Part shown: positions 44,550 through 52,573 of the stretch, piece after piece
Numbering within the stretch: position 1 is the stretch's first letter
Layout: every line of letters begins with the position of its first letter
Translations under genes and position numbers: made by a program
The notes under the pieces: model-generated
The model's input: only the letters and a program-made list of their open reading frames with translations
Told to the model about the DNA's origin: nothing
Databases searched by the model: none
NCBI RefSeq assembly: GCF_025947185.1
Contig: NZ_CP110001.1
Location: 2,232,001-2,296,000 of the forward strand
Direction of reading: 5' to 3'
Source of the DNA: Flavobacterium sp. N2038
Lineage (GTDB): Bacteria; Bacteroidota; Bacteroidia; Flavobacteriales; Flavobacteriaceae
Length of the DNA stretch: 64,000 nt

Positions 44550-45128
44550 ATGAAAAAAATACTGATTATAAATGGACATCCAAACGCGGCAAGTTTTAAT
44601 TTCGGAATAGCAGAATCGTATAAAGACGGTGCAATTGCTTCGGGAGCACAAGTTGAAACCATTATTATAGCCAATTTAAAATTTAATCCGAATTTACAGT
44701 TTGGATATCAAAAGCGAACGGAATTAGAGCAGGATTTGGTTGAATCCTGGCAAAAAATCAAAAGCGCTGATCACTTAGTGTGGATTCATCCGGTTTGGTG
44801 GGGAGGACTTCCCGCAATTACAAAAGGATTTATTGATCGTTTGTTTTTACCCGGAATGGCTTTTCAATACAAAGAAAACTCAGTTTGGTGGGATAAATTA
44901 CTAAAAGGAAAAACAGCACATATTATTACTACTTTAGATCAGCCGGGCTGGTACTACAGAATGTTTTTTGGAAGACCAAGTGTAAATCAGTTAAAGAAAT
45001 CAACTTTGGAATTTTGTGGTATAAAGCCAGTAAAAGTGAGTTATGTGGGGATTGTAAAAGGCTCTAATGAAGAACAAAGAAAAAAATGGCTGGAAAAAGT
45101 CTATAATTACGGATTGCGAAATAAATAG
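44550..45128 (+). CDS. NAD(P)H-dependent flavodoxin-fold oxidoreductase
   Basis: A 192-residue Flavodoxin_2 protein related to NAD(P)H quinone reductases. Features: ILIINGHPNAASFN (FMN phosphate loop), HPVWWGGLPAITKGFIDRLFLPG (family signature) and TTLDQPGWYYR. It likely reduces quinones or xenobiotics with two electrons in the cytoplasm. It begins 35 bases after the Crp/Fnr gene. Confidence 0.9.
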   Translation: MKKILIINGHPNAASFNFGIAESYKDGAIASGAQVETIIIANLKFNPNLQFGYQKRTELEQDLVESWQKIKSADHLVWIHPVWWGGLPAITKGFIDRLFLPGMAFQYKENSVWWDKLLKGKTAHIITTLDQPGWYYRMFFGRPSVNQLKKSTLEFCGIKPVKVSYVGIVKGSNEEQRKKWLEKVYNYGLRNK

Positions 45129-45247
45129 GGTGCAATTTAACAAATAACGAATAAAGAGGCAATTTTACGAATTTACAGAAATTATTTAGCAGTATTAATA
45201 AAGACAAAGAATAAGTAAAAGCTAGTGTAATTCGTGGTAAAAAAATA

Positions 45248-47004
45248 TTAAGAAGGAAGATCCAATCCAAATGTAGAACGTAAAAGTTCAATATTTGGAT
45301 TGATTTCTAAGAAACGATTGTATCGATCTTGATCGTTAAGGGCTCTTACTGCTTTAATCTCTTCGTTTACAATTACTTCAATTGTAATGTCATGATTATG
45401 TAAGTGACCTTTTAAATGTCCTAATAAACCATTCATCTGACTCTCAAAATCCAATTTGGAACCTTCATTTGGCAGTTCATATGAAATCGTTGTGCCGTTC
45501 AAAGTAGGATCGCTAATCAATAGAATCGATTCCATAATCTTAAGACCTTTTTGACCTAAACGTTCCGCATATTTGTTCCAATGAAGACGCATATCGGTTT
45601 CGTTAAATTCTTCAGTTAGAAAAACAGTAGTAGGTTTAACGTACGATTTACTATTTGCTTCCATTTCTTTTTTCTTGCGGATACTGGCAAGAGAAAAAGC
45701 AGAAACTTTAGGGCCATTATTTGCTTCTGTTTTTGGAGCTTCTGGAGTTTGAACTTTTGGAGTTTCAACAATTTTTTCGGGCTGAGAAACGGAAGTCTGA
45801 TTTTGAGTTACAGCTTGAGAAGTTTGATTCTCATTTACTGCAGTATTTTCGACTTTGGGCTTTGGACTTTGGACTTCAACAATAGAAAAACTTCCATTTT
45901 TAAAGTAAACGGGCGGAATTATGAATTGCTCAGCTTTTTTTTTTCTCCATCAAAGTTGATAGAGGCCAATTGCATCAAACATAATTCTACCAAAAGACGT
46001 TGATTCTGACTTAATTTATACTTTAAATCACAGTCATTTGCAATGTCAATTCCTTTTAATAAAAAATCCTGAGAGCACTTTTGAGATTGCACACCGTACA
46101 TTTGTTGTGCTTGTTCTCCAACTTCAAGCAAAGCAAGGGTTGCCGGAGTTTTACTTACTAATAAATCTCTAAAGTGAGAAGCCAGTCCGGCAATAAAATG
46201 ATGTCCGTCAAAACCTTTTGCTAGAATATCATTGTAAGCCAGTAGAAGTTCCGGGATTTTATTCTCCAGAAGTAAATCAGTAATGGCTATATAAGTTTCG
46301 TAATCTAAAACGTTAAGATTTTCGGTTACGGCCTGACGTGTCAGGTTAGTTCCGCAATACGAAACCACACGATCAAAAATAGACAATGCATCACGCATTG
46401 CACCATCTGCTTTTTGAGCAATAATGTGCAGCGCATCGTCTTCAAAATTGATTCCCTGACTTTGAGCAACATCAGCCAAATGTTCTTTAGCGTCTTTTAC
46501 TGTAATTCTTTTGAAATCAAAAATTTGACAACGTGATAAAATCGTCGGAATAATTTTGTGTTTTTCTGTTGTTGCTAATATAAAAATAGCATGTTTTGGC
46601 GGTTCTTCTAATGTTTTCAGGAACGCATTAAAAGCGGCTGAAGACAACATATGAACCTCGTCAATGATATATACTTTATATTGTCCTGTTTGTGGAGGGA
46701 TTCGAACCTGATCAATCAGGTTACGGATATCATCAACTGAATTGTTTGAAGCAGCATCCAACTCAAAAACGTTAAAAGCAAAATCTTCATTTGGATCATC
46801 ATATCCAGGCTGATTAATCTTTCTGGCCAGAATACGTGCACAGGTCGTTTTACCAACTCCACGCGGTCCGGTGAATAAAAGTGCAGAAGCAAGATGATTA
46901 CTGTCAATAGCATTCAACAATGTGTTGGTAATGGCTTTTTGCCCCACAACATCCTTAAAGGTCTGCGGGCGATACTTACGAGCCGATACTACAAATTGTT
47001 CCAT
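45248..47004 (-). CDS. dnaX: DNA polymerase III tau subunit, made by a -1 frameshift
   Basis: The clamp-loader ATPase. Frame 0 runs from 47004: RKYRPQTFKDVVGQ, Walker A GPRGVGKT (46-53), DEVHMLS and the SRC motif LSRCQIFDF. The zinc cysteines of many DnaX proteins are replaced by KINQPGYDDPNEDF, as recalled for flavobacteria. At ten A plus G (45935-45944) frame 0 stops within four codons, but the -1 frame is open without a break for 228 codons: AEQFIIPPVYF, a Gln/Pro/Thr-rich linker, then the C-terminal tau domain (NKYAERLGQKGLKIMESIL). Joined length is 585 residues, normal for the phylum. The alternatives are a sequencing error in the A run or a true mutation. Confidence 0.85.
45919..47004 (-). 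CDS. dnaX: DnaX zero-frame product, gamma-like
   Basis: If no frameshift occurs, translation ends as GEKKKLSNS and stop, giving 361 residues: the ATPase domains I-II and the collar domain III, without the tau domains that bind DnaB and the polymerase. That is the same cut made by E. coli gamma. Overlaps the tau entry. Confidence 0.65.
   Translation of the reverse strand: MEQFVVSARKYRPQTFKDVVGQKAITNTLLNAIDSNHLASALLFTGPRGVGKTTCARILARKINQPGYDDPNEDFAFNVFELDAASNNSVDDIRNLIDQVRIPPQTGQYKVYIIDEVHMLSSAAFNAFLKTLEEPPKHAIFILATTEKHKIIPTILSRCQIFDFKRITVKDAKEHLADVAQSQGINFEDDALHIIAQKADGAMRDALSIFDRVVSYCGTNLTRQAVTENLNVLDYETYIAITDLLLENKIPELLLAYNDILAKGFDGHHFIAGLASHFRDLLVSKTPATLALLEVGEQAQQMYGVQSQKCSQDFLLKGIDIANDCDLKYKLSQNQRLLVELCLMQLASINFDGEKKKLSNS
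45935..45944 (-). promoter_or_regulatory. Candidate dnaX slippery sequence, A10-G
   Basis: On the minus strand the zero-frame codons read GAA AAA AAA AAG. The last seven bases of the run plus G form A-AAA-AAG, the E. coli dnaX slippery heptamer. GATGGAG, containing the SD-like GGAG, lies directly upstream. No strong downstream stem was seen, so transcript slippage on ten A (as reported for Thermus dnaX) is at least as likely as ribosomal slippage. Confidence 0.65.
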
Positions 47005-47023
47005 ATTCTGTTTTATTCGATAG

Positions 47024-47031
47024 CAAATATA
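47024..47031 (-). promoter_or_regulatory. -7 promoter element for dnaX
   Basis: CAAATATA on the + strand, i.e. TATATTTG on the minus strand, 20 bases before the ATG. No TTG at the expected spacing. Confidence 0.5.
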
Positions 47032-47173
47032 GAGTATAATTTAATGATTTAAAAATTAAAAAAATGAAAGATTTTTAACTGGTTGAATTGTAGAAAGAAA
47101 AAAATATTTTTGATTGGATTGCGAAAAAAAGTAGTAGTTTTATTGCAGAATCATTAATAAAAAATTACAGAAA

Positions 47174-47968
47174 ATGAATGCAAAACAAATTGTCAGATTA
47201 AGTAATATTATCGGAATTACGTCTATACTTTTATTGCTTTATTGGGTTTTTACATTTATTGTAATTGAGGTTTTCGGACTAAAAGTATTTAGACAAAATA
47301 TGACCGAAAGTTTTTATTTAAGCATTCTCGGTATTCTTGCTCTTATGGCAGGATCTCTCATTGTCAATCTGATGTTTAATTTGACAAGAATTGCTGAAAG
47401 AAAAAATGAAGACGAAGTAAATACCAAATCAACTAGACGTAAGGTTGCAACTTTGCTTTTAATTTTTCCCTTAATTCTAATTATACTTTTTGGGGGCAAT
47501 TATCTGACTTCTGCTAAAAAAGAAAACATGCTGATTAATTCTGCAAAATCTATTATAGAATCGAACAAATCGAATAGTGATAAACTTCTAAATTATACTT
47601 TTTCTAAAGCGTATATCAAGGAAACAACTGGAATTTTAAGAGTGTTGTCTGCAACAGATAAAAACTTTCCAAGTGTTACATTAATTGTAAAAGATTCTAT
47701 TAAAGGTTCGCCTGTTTTTCTTGGTTTTAATGCGTATTATAATGAAAGTTTAGACTCAAATGATAGCATACAGCCGCAAAAGGTAAATTATATCTATCAA
47801 ACAACTAAAGAAGAAAGAGCTTACCTGAATGAGATTTTTAATAAAAATAGTGACGAGTTAAGATATAGCTCGAGTAAAGGAGTTTATGAATTATTTTATC
47901 CATATAGAAAAAATGGAAAAACGATTATCATATATTTTTCTGAACAACAGCGATACGGTAAAATGTAA
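47174..47968 (+). CDS. Hypothetical membrane protein with soluble C-terminal domain
   Basis: A 264-residue protein of unknown family. Three hydrophobic helices: about 11-36, 46-68 and 90-110 (TLLLIFPLILIILFGGNYLTS). The remaining ~150 residues are hydrophilic and probably extracytoplasmic or cytoplasmic (ESLDSNDSIQPQKVNYIYQ, ending EQQRYGKM). No catalytic motif is visible. It precedes the NIPSNAP gene by 19 bases and may share its transcript. Confidence 0.7.
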   Translation: MNAKQIVRLSNIIGITSILLLLYWVFTFIVIEVFGLKVFRQNMTESFYLSILGILALMAGSLIVNLMFNLTRIAERKNEDEVNTKSTRRKVATLLLIFPLILIILFGGNYLTSAKKENMLINSAKSIIESNKSNSDKLLNYTFSKAYIKETTGILRVLSATDKNFPSVTLIVKDSIKGSPVFLGFNAYYNESLDSNDSIQPQKVNYIYQTTKEERAYLNEIFNKNSDELRYSSSKGVYELFYPYRKNGKTIIIYFSEQQRYGKM

Positions 47969-47987
47969 AGCTGATAAATTTTAATTT

Positions 47988-48383
47988 ATGAAGCGATATT
48001 TTCTAATAGCAGTTTTATTTACAGTATTTACTGCAAAAGCCCAAAAAGCTCAAACGAGTCCAGTCTTTCAATTGCGTATCTATGAGATTTTTGAAAACAA
48101 TAAAAAAGAATTTCACGAACGTTTTAAGGATCATGCTATGCGTATCATGAAGAAATACAACTTTAAGATTCTTTCGATTTATGAATCAAAATCAGATAAG
48201 AAAACTGAGTTTGTATATTTTCTGCAATGGCCGGACGAAATAACGATGAAAAAAGCCTGGGAAGATTTTAAAAAAGATCAGGAATGGATTGAGATTAAAA
48301 AACAATACACGGCAAAATATGGTGATGTAGTAGGGAATATTGAAGATCGGGTTTTGACTAAAGTTGATTATTCGCCTAATTAA
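47988..48383 (+). CDS. Exported NIPSNAP-family protein
   Basis: A 131-residue protein with a signal peptide (ends TAKAQ) and one NIPSNAP ferredoxin-like alpha/beta domain: FQLRIYEIFENNKKEFHERF, then VYFLQWPDEITMKKAWEDFK. The family is found in bacteria and mitochondria; the molecular function in bacteria is not settled. Its export here is worth noting, as many family members are cytoplasmic. Confidence 0.82.
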   Translation: MKRYFLIAVLFTVFTAKAQKAQTSPVFQLRIYEIFENNKKEFHERFKDHAMRIMKKYNFKILSIYESKSDKKTEFVYFLQWPDEITMKKAWEDFKKDQEWIEIKKQYTAKYGDVVGNIEDRVLTKVDYSPN

Positions 48384-48424
48384 GGATAACGATTAGAGAA
48401 GTTCAAGAGTTAACTCAAATTTAT

Positions 48425-48907
48425 ATGCAACAATATCATTATCAAAATAATATTTTAAATCTGAAAGTCAAGAAATCACCGTTTTTAGTGCGAACAGTAA
48501 TGTTTGTATTGGCTTTTTCTTTATTTATTTTACCTACAGGAGGAGCGATGTTTGGGATTGCACTTGGGAGCGGTCTACATATTGGCTATTTTATTGCAAT
48601 CGGAATTTGTTCCCTGATTGGGTTTTATACACTACGAGTTTCTTTATGGAACACTTATGGTGAAGAAGTTATTCAAATTTTTGAAAACAGAATTATTTAC
48701 GAAGCCAATTACGGATGGTTTAAAGATGGAAAAAAGGAAACTTTAATCATAAATCCCCATTTTTATGCTGTGTCTGCAGGTTATGAAGAAGATAATGAAG
48801 GTGTTTTAGTTATTGCTTCTGAAGATGTTATGGTTGAATCAGTTGTTAAAATGCCTATAAGTCAATTAGAGCAATTAGTGGATAAATTATCTGAAAAAGA
48901 TAAATAA
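48425..48907 (+). CDS. Hypothetical membrane protein, two helices
   Basis: A 160-residue protein with two adjacent membrane helices (about 22-45, TVMFVLAFSLFILPTGGAMF, and 50-72, IGYFIAIGICSLIGFYTL). A cytoplasmic PH-like beta domain follows (IQIFENRIIYEANYGWFKDGKKETLI), a pattern seen in small bacterial PH-domain membrane proteins. That fold is inferred. No known function. Confidence 0.7.
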   Translation: MQQYHYQNNILNLKVKKSPFLVRTVMFVLAFSLFILPTGGAMFGIALGSGLHIGYFIAIGICSLIGFYTLRVSLWNTYGEEVIQIFENRIIYEANYGWFKDGKKETLIINPHFYAVSAGYEEDNEGVLVIASEDVMVESVVKMPISQLEQLVDKLSEKDK

Positions 48908-49235
48908 TAAACCTATTAACATTTTTGAAAAAGTAATCAAAGATGGTAGTTAAAGGGGAAGAGCAGAAAACTATAATCTAGAAAAGCATCTTAGAAACAT
49001 GAAGATGCATAGGAATGTTATTAAATAAACCAAAATCAAGATTCTACAGGAAAACATATAAATCTCATCACAACATCTCATTTGAATCATAGAAGTTTTG
49101 AATTTTATAATTCAAAACTTTTTTTATGAGCTAATTTTAAGAAATCAATAATATTTAAAACTGTAGGATTATTTTGTAATATTTGATTAATTTATTCGTT
49201 AAATTAGAGGATTAATTAATTTAAAAAATATCATT
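48908..49235. other. 328-base intergenic region
   Basis: No gene seen. It contains a small hairpin (GCATCTT at 48986-48992 with AAGATGC at 49002-49008) and the strong terminator at 49094-49125. The last ~110 bases lead into the BON lipoprotein gene; no clean TAnnTTTG was found there. Confidence 0.5.
49094..49125 (+). terminator. Terminator downstream of the membrane protein gene
   Basis: Perfect 11-base stem AGTTTTGAATT (49094-49104) with AATTCAAAACT (49109-49119), loop TTAT, then TTTTTT. Confidence 0.85.
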
Positions 49236-49715
49236 ATGAAAATCAAATCAATTTTATTAGGAATGTGCCTTGCTTTGTCATTAGTAGCTTGTGGTCCTAA
49301 AGATGCAGATATTCAAAAAGAAATTGCTGCAAAAATGGGTGATATGCCCGGAATGGAAGTTACGGTGAAGGATGGTGTTGCTACTATTTCTGGTATTTGT
49401 AAAGATGCTGCTTGCAAAGAAAGTTGTGAGAACATCGCTAAAGGAATTAAAGGTGTAAAATCGGTGGTAAATAACTGCGAAATTAAGGCTCCGGAACCTG
49501 TTGCAACAGCTGCTCCGGTTGAAATTAATGCCGATAGTGTTTTAAATACTTCTGTAAGCGAGGTTGTAAAAACATACAGCGGTGTAACTGCTTCTGTTAA
49601 AGATGGAGTGGTAACACTTACCGGAGATATCAAAAAAAGCCAATTGCCTAATTTGATTAAAAGCGTACAGGAATTAAAGCCTAAAAAAGTTGAAAACAAA
49701 TTAACTATTAAATAA
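49236..49715 (+). CDS. Double BON-domain lipoprotein
   Basis: A 159-residue lipoprotein: signal MKIKSILLGMCLALSLVAC with lipobox LVAC (Cys19), then two BON domains (about 24-85 and 98-158), each with the V-x-D-G-V-x-x-x-x-G pattern (VKDGVATISG; VKDGVVTLTG). BON domains bind membranes or phospholipids in OsmY- and DolP-type proteins. The first copy carries four extra cysteines (CKDAACKESC and NNC), so it may be disulfide-linked. It is followed after 6 bases by a BON-LysM gene, which suggests they work together in the envelope. Confidence 0.88.
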   Translation: MKIKSILLGMCLALSLVACGPKDADIQKEIAAKMGDMPGMEVTVKDGVATISGICKDAACKESCENIAKGIKGVKSVVNNCEIKAPEPVATAAPVEINADSVLNTSVSEVVKTYSGVTASVKDGVVTLTGDIKKSQLPNLIKSVQELKPKKVENKLTIK

Positions 49716-49721
49716 GAAGCT

Positions 49722-50093
49722 ATGACTTTACAAGATAAATACAACGAGTTAACCAATACAGCTGCTAGTTTAGGCGTTGCTAATTTGCAAGTAAGAGAGC
49801 AGGATAATGTATTGTATATTGATGGTACAGCAAAATCTGCAGAGGATAAAGAGAAACTTTGGGATGTGTACGGAAAGTTAGATCCTGATTTTAGATCTGC
49901 TGATGTTGTGATGAATATTGAAGTTGCAGAAGGTGTTACGACAGATTATACTGTTGTAAGTGGCGATTCATTATCAAAAATAGGAAAGGCACATGGTGTT
50001 TCGTGGCAGGCAATTTACGAAGCTAATAAAGATGTGATCAAAAACCCTGATTTGATTCAGCCGGGTTGGAAATTGAAAATACCTACAGCATAA
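49722..50093 (+). CDS. BON-LysM protein (Kbp/YgaU-like)
   Basis: A 123-residue protein with an N-terminal BON domain (about 5-70, VLYIDGTAKSAEDKEKLWD) and a C-terminal LysM domain (about 76-121, YTVVSGDSLSKIGKAHGVSW, ending GWKLKIP). The layout equals E. coli Kbp (YgaU), a potassium-binding stress protein. There is no signal peptide, as in Kbp. The upstream BON lipoprotein is 6 bases away. K+ binding is inferred from the family only. Confidence 0.88.
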   Translation: MTLQDKYNELTNTAASLGVANLQVREQDNVLYIDGTAKSAEDKEKLWDVYGKLDPDFRSADVVMNIEVAEGVTTDYTVVSGDSLSKIGKAHGVSWQAIYEANKDVIKNPDLIQPGWKLKIPTA

Positions 50094-50113
50094 TCTATTT
50101 TATGTTGTTTTAT

Positions 50114-50143
50114 AAAGTCCATTTTTTAATGGGCTTTTTTTTT
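50114..50143 (+). terminator. Terminator after the BON-LysM gene
   Basis: AAAGTCCATT (50114-50123) pairs with AATGGGCTTT (50128-50137, one G-T pair), then T run. Confidence 0.85.
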
Positions 50144-50196
50144 GAGGGGATACAAACAGAGAAGGGTGTAAAGATTAAGAATAGAGCTAGTATTGT

Positions 50197-50266
50197 ATGT
50201 CATTTCAACAAATAAATTACATTATTGTTTGACTTCTAAATTAGATTTAATTTATTGAAATGACAT
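50197..50266. repeat. Long inverted repeat of unknown role
   Basis: Left arm starts ATGTCATTTCAA (50197-50208) and continues CAAATAAATTA to 50219; right arm TAATTTATTGAAATGACAT (50248-50266). Arms match over 19 bases except for a three-base insertion in the left arm. The 28-base centre is unpaired. Not followed by a T run. Confidence 0.7.
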
Positions 50267-50361
50267 AGATTACAGAATAGTTTTTTGTTCTCATTTTGTT
50301 TTTACCTGATTGTAGAAAAGATTATTTTTTATGAAACCAATAATGGGATTAGTTCATGAAA

Positions 50362-50655
50362 TTATCTTCCTCTAATGCTTAAATCAAATAAAAACTTTGC
50401 TGTTTCCTGATCTGAATCGGCTGAAAAGCCAGCAACATAAACTCCTTTCTTGCCAGAAGTCGATTTAATTCCGTATACAACTGCCTCATCGCCCGGGTCC
50501 GAATCCCCTTCGTATCGATACACATGAACAATTTCAAATTTCTCAGGATTCTTTTTAATCACATCTGCATTTCGATTAAAATCGCACGTAAATCCTTTTT
50601 CATTCAATTGATCTAAAGCCTTTGAAACAGTTGCGTAATGATACATTCTTTTCAT
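50362..50655 (-). CDS. Small conserved Bacteroidetes protein
   Basis: A 97-residue soluble protein: [20 protein letters not shown], then [19 protein letters not shown] and [15 protein letters not shown]. Proteins of this kind are common in Bacteroidetes and are sometimes labelled phosphoribosylpyrophosphate synthetase, but they are far too short and lack the PRPP-binding motif, so that name should not be used. Function unknown. The start may be the first ATG (50655) or the one nine bases further in (50646). Confidence 0.75.
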   Translation of the reverse strand: MKRMYHYATVSKALDQLNEKGFTCDFNRNADVIKKNPEKFEIVHVYRYEGDSDPGDEAVVYGIKSTSGKKGVYVAGFSADSDQETAKFLFDLSIRGR

Positions 50656-50753
50656 GATAAACTGAATTTAATAATTATCGAATTTTAAAGATAACTATTT
50701 TAAAATTAAAATGTTATGATAAAACTCATAAAATAGGAAATTTAAAACCAATA

Positions 50754-50780
50754 TTGTTAAGTGATAAAATTGTACTTTTG
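50754..50780 (+). promoter_or_regulatory. Promoter of rnpB
   Basis: TTG (50754-50756), 16-base spacer, TACTTTTG (50773-50780), directly before the RNA 5' end. Confidence 0.75.
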
Positions 50781-50784
50781 CCCC

Positions 50785-51098
50785 GCAGACCGCCTTATCG
50801 TCGTCCGCCGTGGCGGAGGGAGGAAAGTCCGGACACCATAGAGAAGCATAGCGGGTAACACCCGTCGGTCTCGGTCTCGATCGGGATTAGGACAAGTGCA
50901 GCAGAAAGTATGTACAGGTAATGCTGTAGTGAAACCAGGTAAACTCTATGCGGTGAAATACCAAGTATATCAGCATTTAAGGGCTTCTCGTCCGTTGTTG
51001 AAGGGTAGGTAGCTTGAGTTCCGCAGTAATGCGGAATCTAGATAAATGATAAGGTATTGTTAGCAATAACAAGAACAGAATCCGGCTTACAGGTCTGC
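50785..51098 (+). ncRNA. rnpB: RNase P RNA, bacterial type A
   Basis: The catalytic RNA that cuts tRNA leaders. The conserved GAGGAAAGTCCGGAC lies near the 5' end, AAACTCTATG and GGTGAAATACC in the middle, and CAGAATCCGGCTTACAGG at the 3' end. Helix P1 closes between GCAGACC (50785-50791) and GGTCTGC (51092-51098), followed by seven T that end transcription. Length of about 314 bases is normal for Bacteroidetes. Confidence 0.96.
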
Positions 51099-51254
51099 TT
51101 TTTTTATATATTTGTGAAACGTATTTACTTGTTTCATAAAATTCTTTCACTTCAATTTTTATGGAACTAGTTAGCAGGCAATTTGTCTTGACAAAGGCAC
51201 ATAATTGTATATCTGAACTTCGATGTATTTACGAGGCTGGTAAAATAAAAGATC

Positions 51255-52175
51255 ATGAAAACAAAAATTGGAATTTTAGGACTTGGAGGTGTAGGTGGAT
51301 ATTTTGGTGGACTTTTGGCGAAAGCCTACTCTGATTCTAAAGATGTTGAAATAGTATTTATTGCTCGTGGTGAAACTAAAAAAGCCATTGCCGAAAACGG
51401 ATTGAAGATTATAACGGATGATTTTGAAACGATTGTTCATCCGGATTTAGTATCAAATGATCCGCAAGAAATTGGAGTACTGGATTATTTAATTTGCGCT
51501 ACAAAAACATACGATATAGAAGAGAGTTTAAGTGCTCTTAAAAACTGTATTACTGGGAAAACGATAATTCTTCCCTTGTATAATGGAGTAGACGCACAGG
51601 AAAGAATTCAGGAAATATTTCCGGAGAATGAAGTCTTACAAGGTTGTGTTTATATTATTTCAATGATTTTTGCGCCCGGAACCATTCGTAAAATGGGGTT
51701 TTATGAGAAACTTTTTTTTGGTTCTAAAACTGCTCCGGCTTCAAAACTCCAAGAATTACAGGCTATTTTGCAACATGCAAAAATAGAAAGTTATCTGGTT
51801 AAGAATATTGATGAAACAGTTTGGGAAAAATTCATTTTTATTTCGGCTCTCGCTACTACAACATCTTATCTGAATCAGAATATTGGTGAGGTTTTAACCA
51901 ATTTAGAATCAAAAGTAGTTTATATCGAATTGCTTCATGAAATTGAAGATGTAGCCAATGCAAAAGGTTTAAAATTGCCGGAAGATATTGTAGCGCAAAC
52001 TATTGTTAAACTGGAAAAATCGCCCAGAGAAGCTACTTCATCAATGCACAGGGACTTACTGGCGGGTAAAAACACAGAGGTTTATTCTCTCACTAAATTT
52101 GTTGTTAACGAAGGAAAAAAACACGGCATAAAAACGCCTCTTTACGAAAAGATCGCCAATGTCTTAATGAAGTAA
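51255..52175 (+). CDS. panE: Ketopantoate reductase family protein
   Basis: A 306-residue ApbA/PanE-type NADPH-dependent reductase. The Rossmann motif GLGGVGGYFGG (8-18) is at the start, a C-A-T-K-T-Y-D segment follows, and the C-terminal helical domain carries LVKNIDETVWEKFIFISA, HRDLLAGKNTEV and the catalytic-lysine region. The known reaction is 2-dehydropantoate to pantoate in CoA synthesis. Some family members act on other 2-keto acids; the match here is at family level. It ends 3 bases before the stop codon of the converging small gene. Confidence 0.88.
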   Translation: MKTKIGILGLGGVGGYFGGLLAKAYSDSKDVEIVFIARGETKKAIAENGLKIITDDFETIVHPDLVSNDPQEIGVLDYLICATKTYDIEESLSALKNCITGKTIILPLYNGVDAQERIQEIFPENEVLQGCVYIISMIFAPGTIRKMGFYEKLFFGSKTAPASKLQELQAILQHAKIESYLVKNIDETVWEKFIFISALATTTSYLNQNIGEVLTNLESKVVYIELLHEIEDVANAKGLKLPEDIVAQTIVKLEKSPREATSSMHRDLLAGKNTEVYSLTKFVVNEGKKHGIKTPLYEKIANVLMK

Positions 52176-52178
52176 GTT

Positions 52179-52373
52179 TTAAGATTCGTCTTTTGTTGTT
52201 CGTACCAGACTTATTCCGGACATAAAGAATACAATTCCTAAAATACCATAAATAATTAGGGATTTAATATCTCTTGTTTCCCCTGATGTACCGGCAAAAA
52301 TAACGGCTGTATAAATAAGTCCTGCTATTCCGAGAATAGTAAGTAATCCTCCGAAAAATCTTTTTAGGTTCAT
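52179..52373 (-). CDS. Small two-helix membrane protein
   Basis: A 64-residue protein with helices at about 8-28 (GGLLTILGIAGLIYTAVIFA) and 38-57 (SLIIYGILGIVFFMSGISLV), short loop GTSGETRD. Unknown function; small proteins with this layout are frequent in flavobacteria. Converges with panE. Confidence 0.72.
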   Translation of the reverse strand: MNLKRFFGGLLTILGIAGLIYTAVIFAGTSGETRDIKSLIIYGILGIVFFMSGISLVRTTKDES

Positions 52374-52519
52374 GACTGTTAGATTTAATGTTCATAACAA
52401 ATTTAGGTTTATAAGGCTTAAGTGTTGTTATACAATTGTTTACTGAAATTATATGATTTCAAGGAAGAAAAAGCAGTCTTATGTAAATTTATTTTGTAAG
52501 AAAATAGTTTTGTTTTTGA

Positions 52520-52549
52520 TTGTGTGATATAGTTTAAATGCTATTTTTG
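52520..52549 (+). promoter_or_regulatory. Bacteroidetes-type promoter before a beta-barrel gene
   Basis: TTG (52520-52522), 19-base spacer, TATTTTTG (52542-52549). An upstream ATG at 52538 overlaps this element, so the gene starts at 52574. Confidence 0.78.
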
Positions 52550-52573
52550 CCACCAACTAAACCAAAACAAAAT

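Noticed and set aside
45248..45664. A separate 138-residue gene starting MEANSKSYVK
   Set aside because: Its frame continues upstream without a stop to the A10 run and it encodes the C-terminal tau domain, so it is part of dnaX. The ATG is internal.
45248..47004. dnaX as a plain pseudogene
   Set aside because: dnaX is essential, both parts are intact, the break is a single-base shift in a known type of slippery run, and the zero-frame stop leaves a complete gamma-like protein. Sequencing error remains possible and is stated.
50362..50655. Phosphoribosylpyrophosphate synthetase
   Set aside because: A name often given to such proteins, but 97 residues without a PRPP motif cannot be that enzyme.
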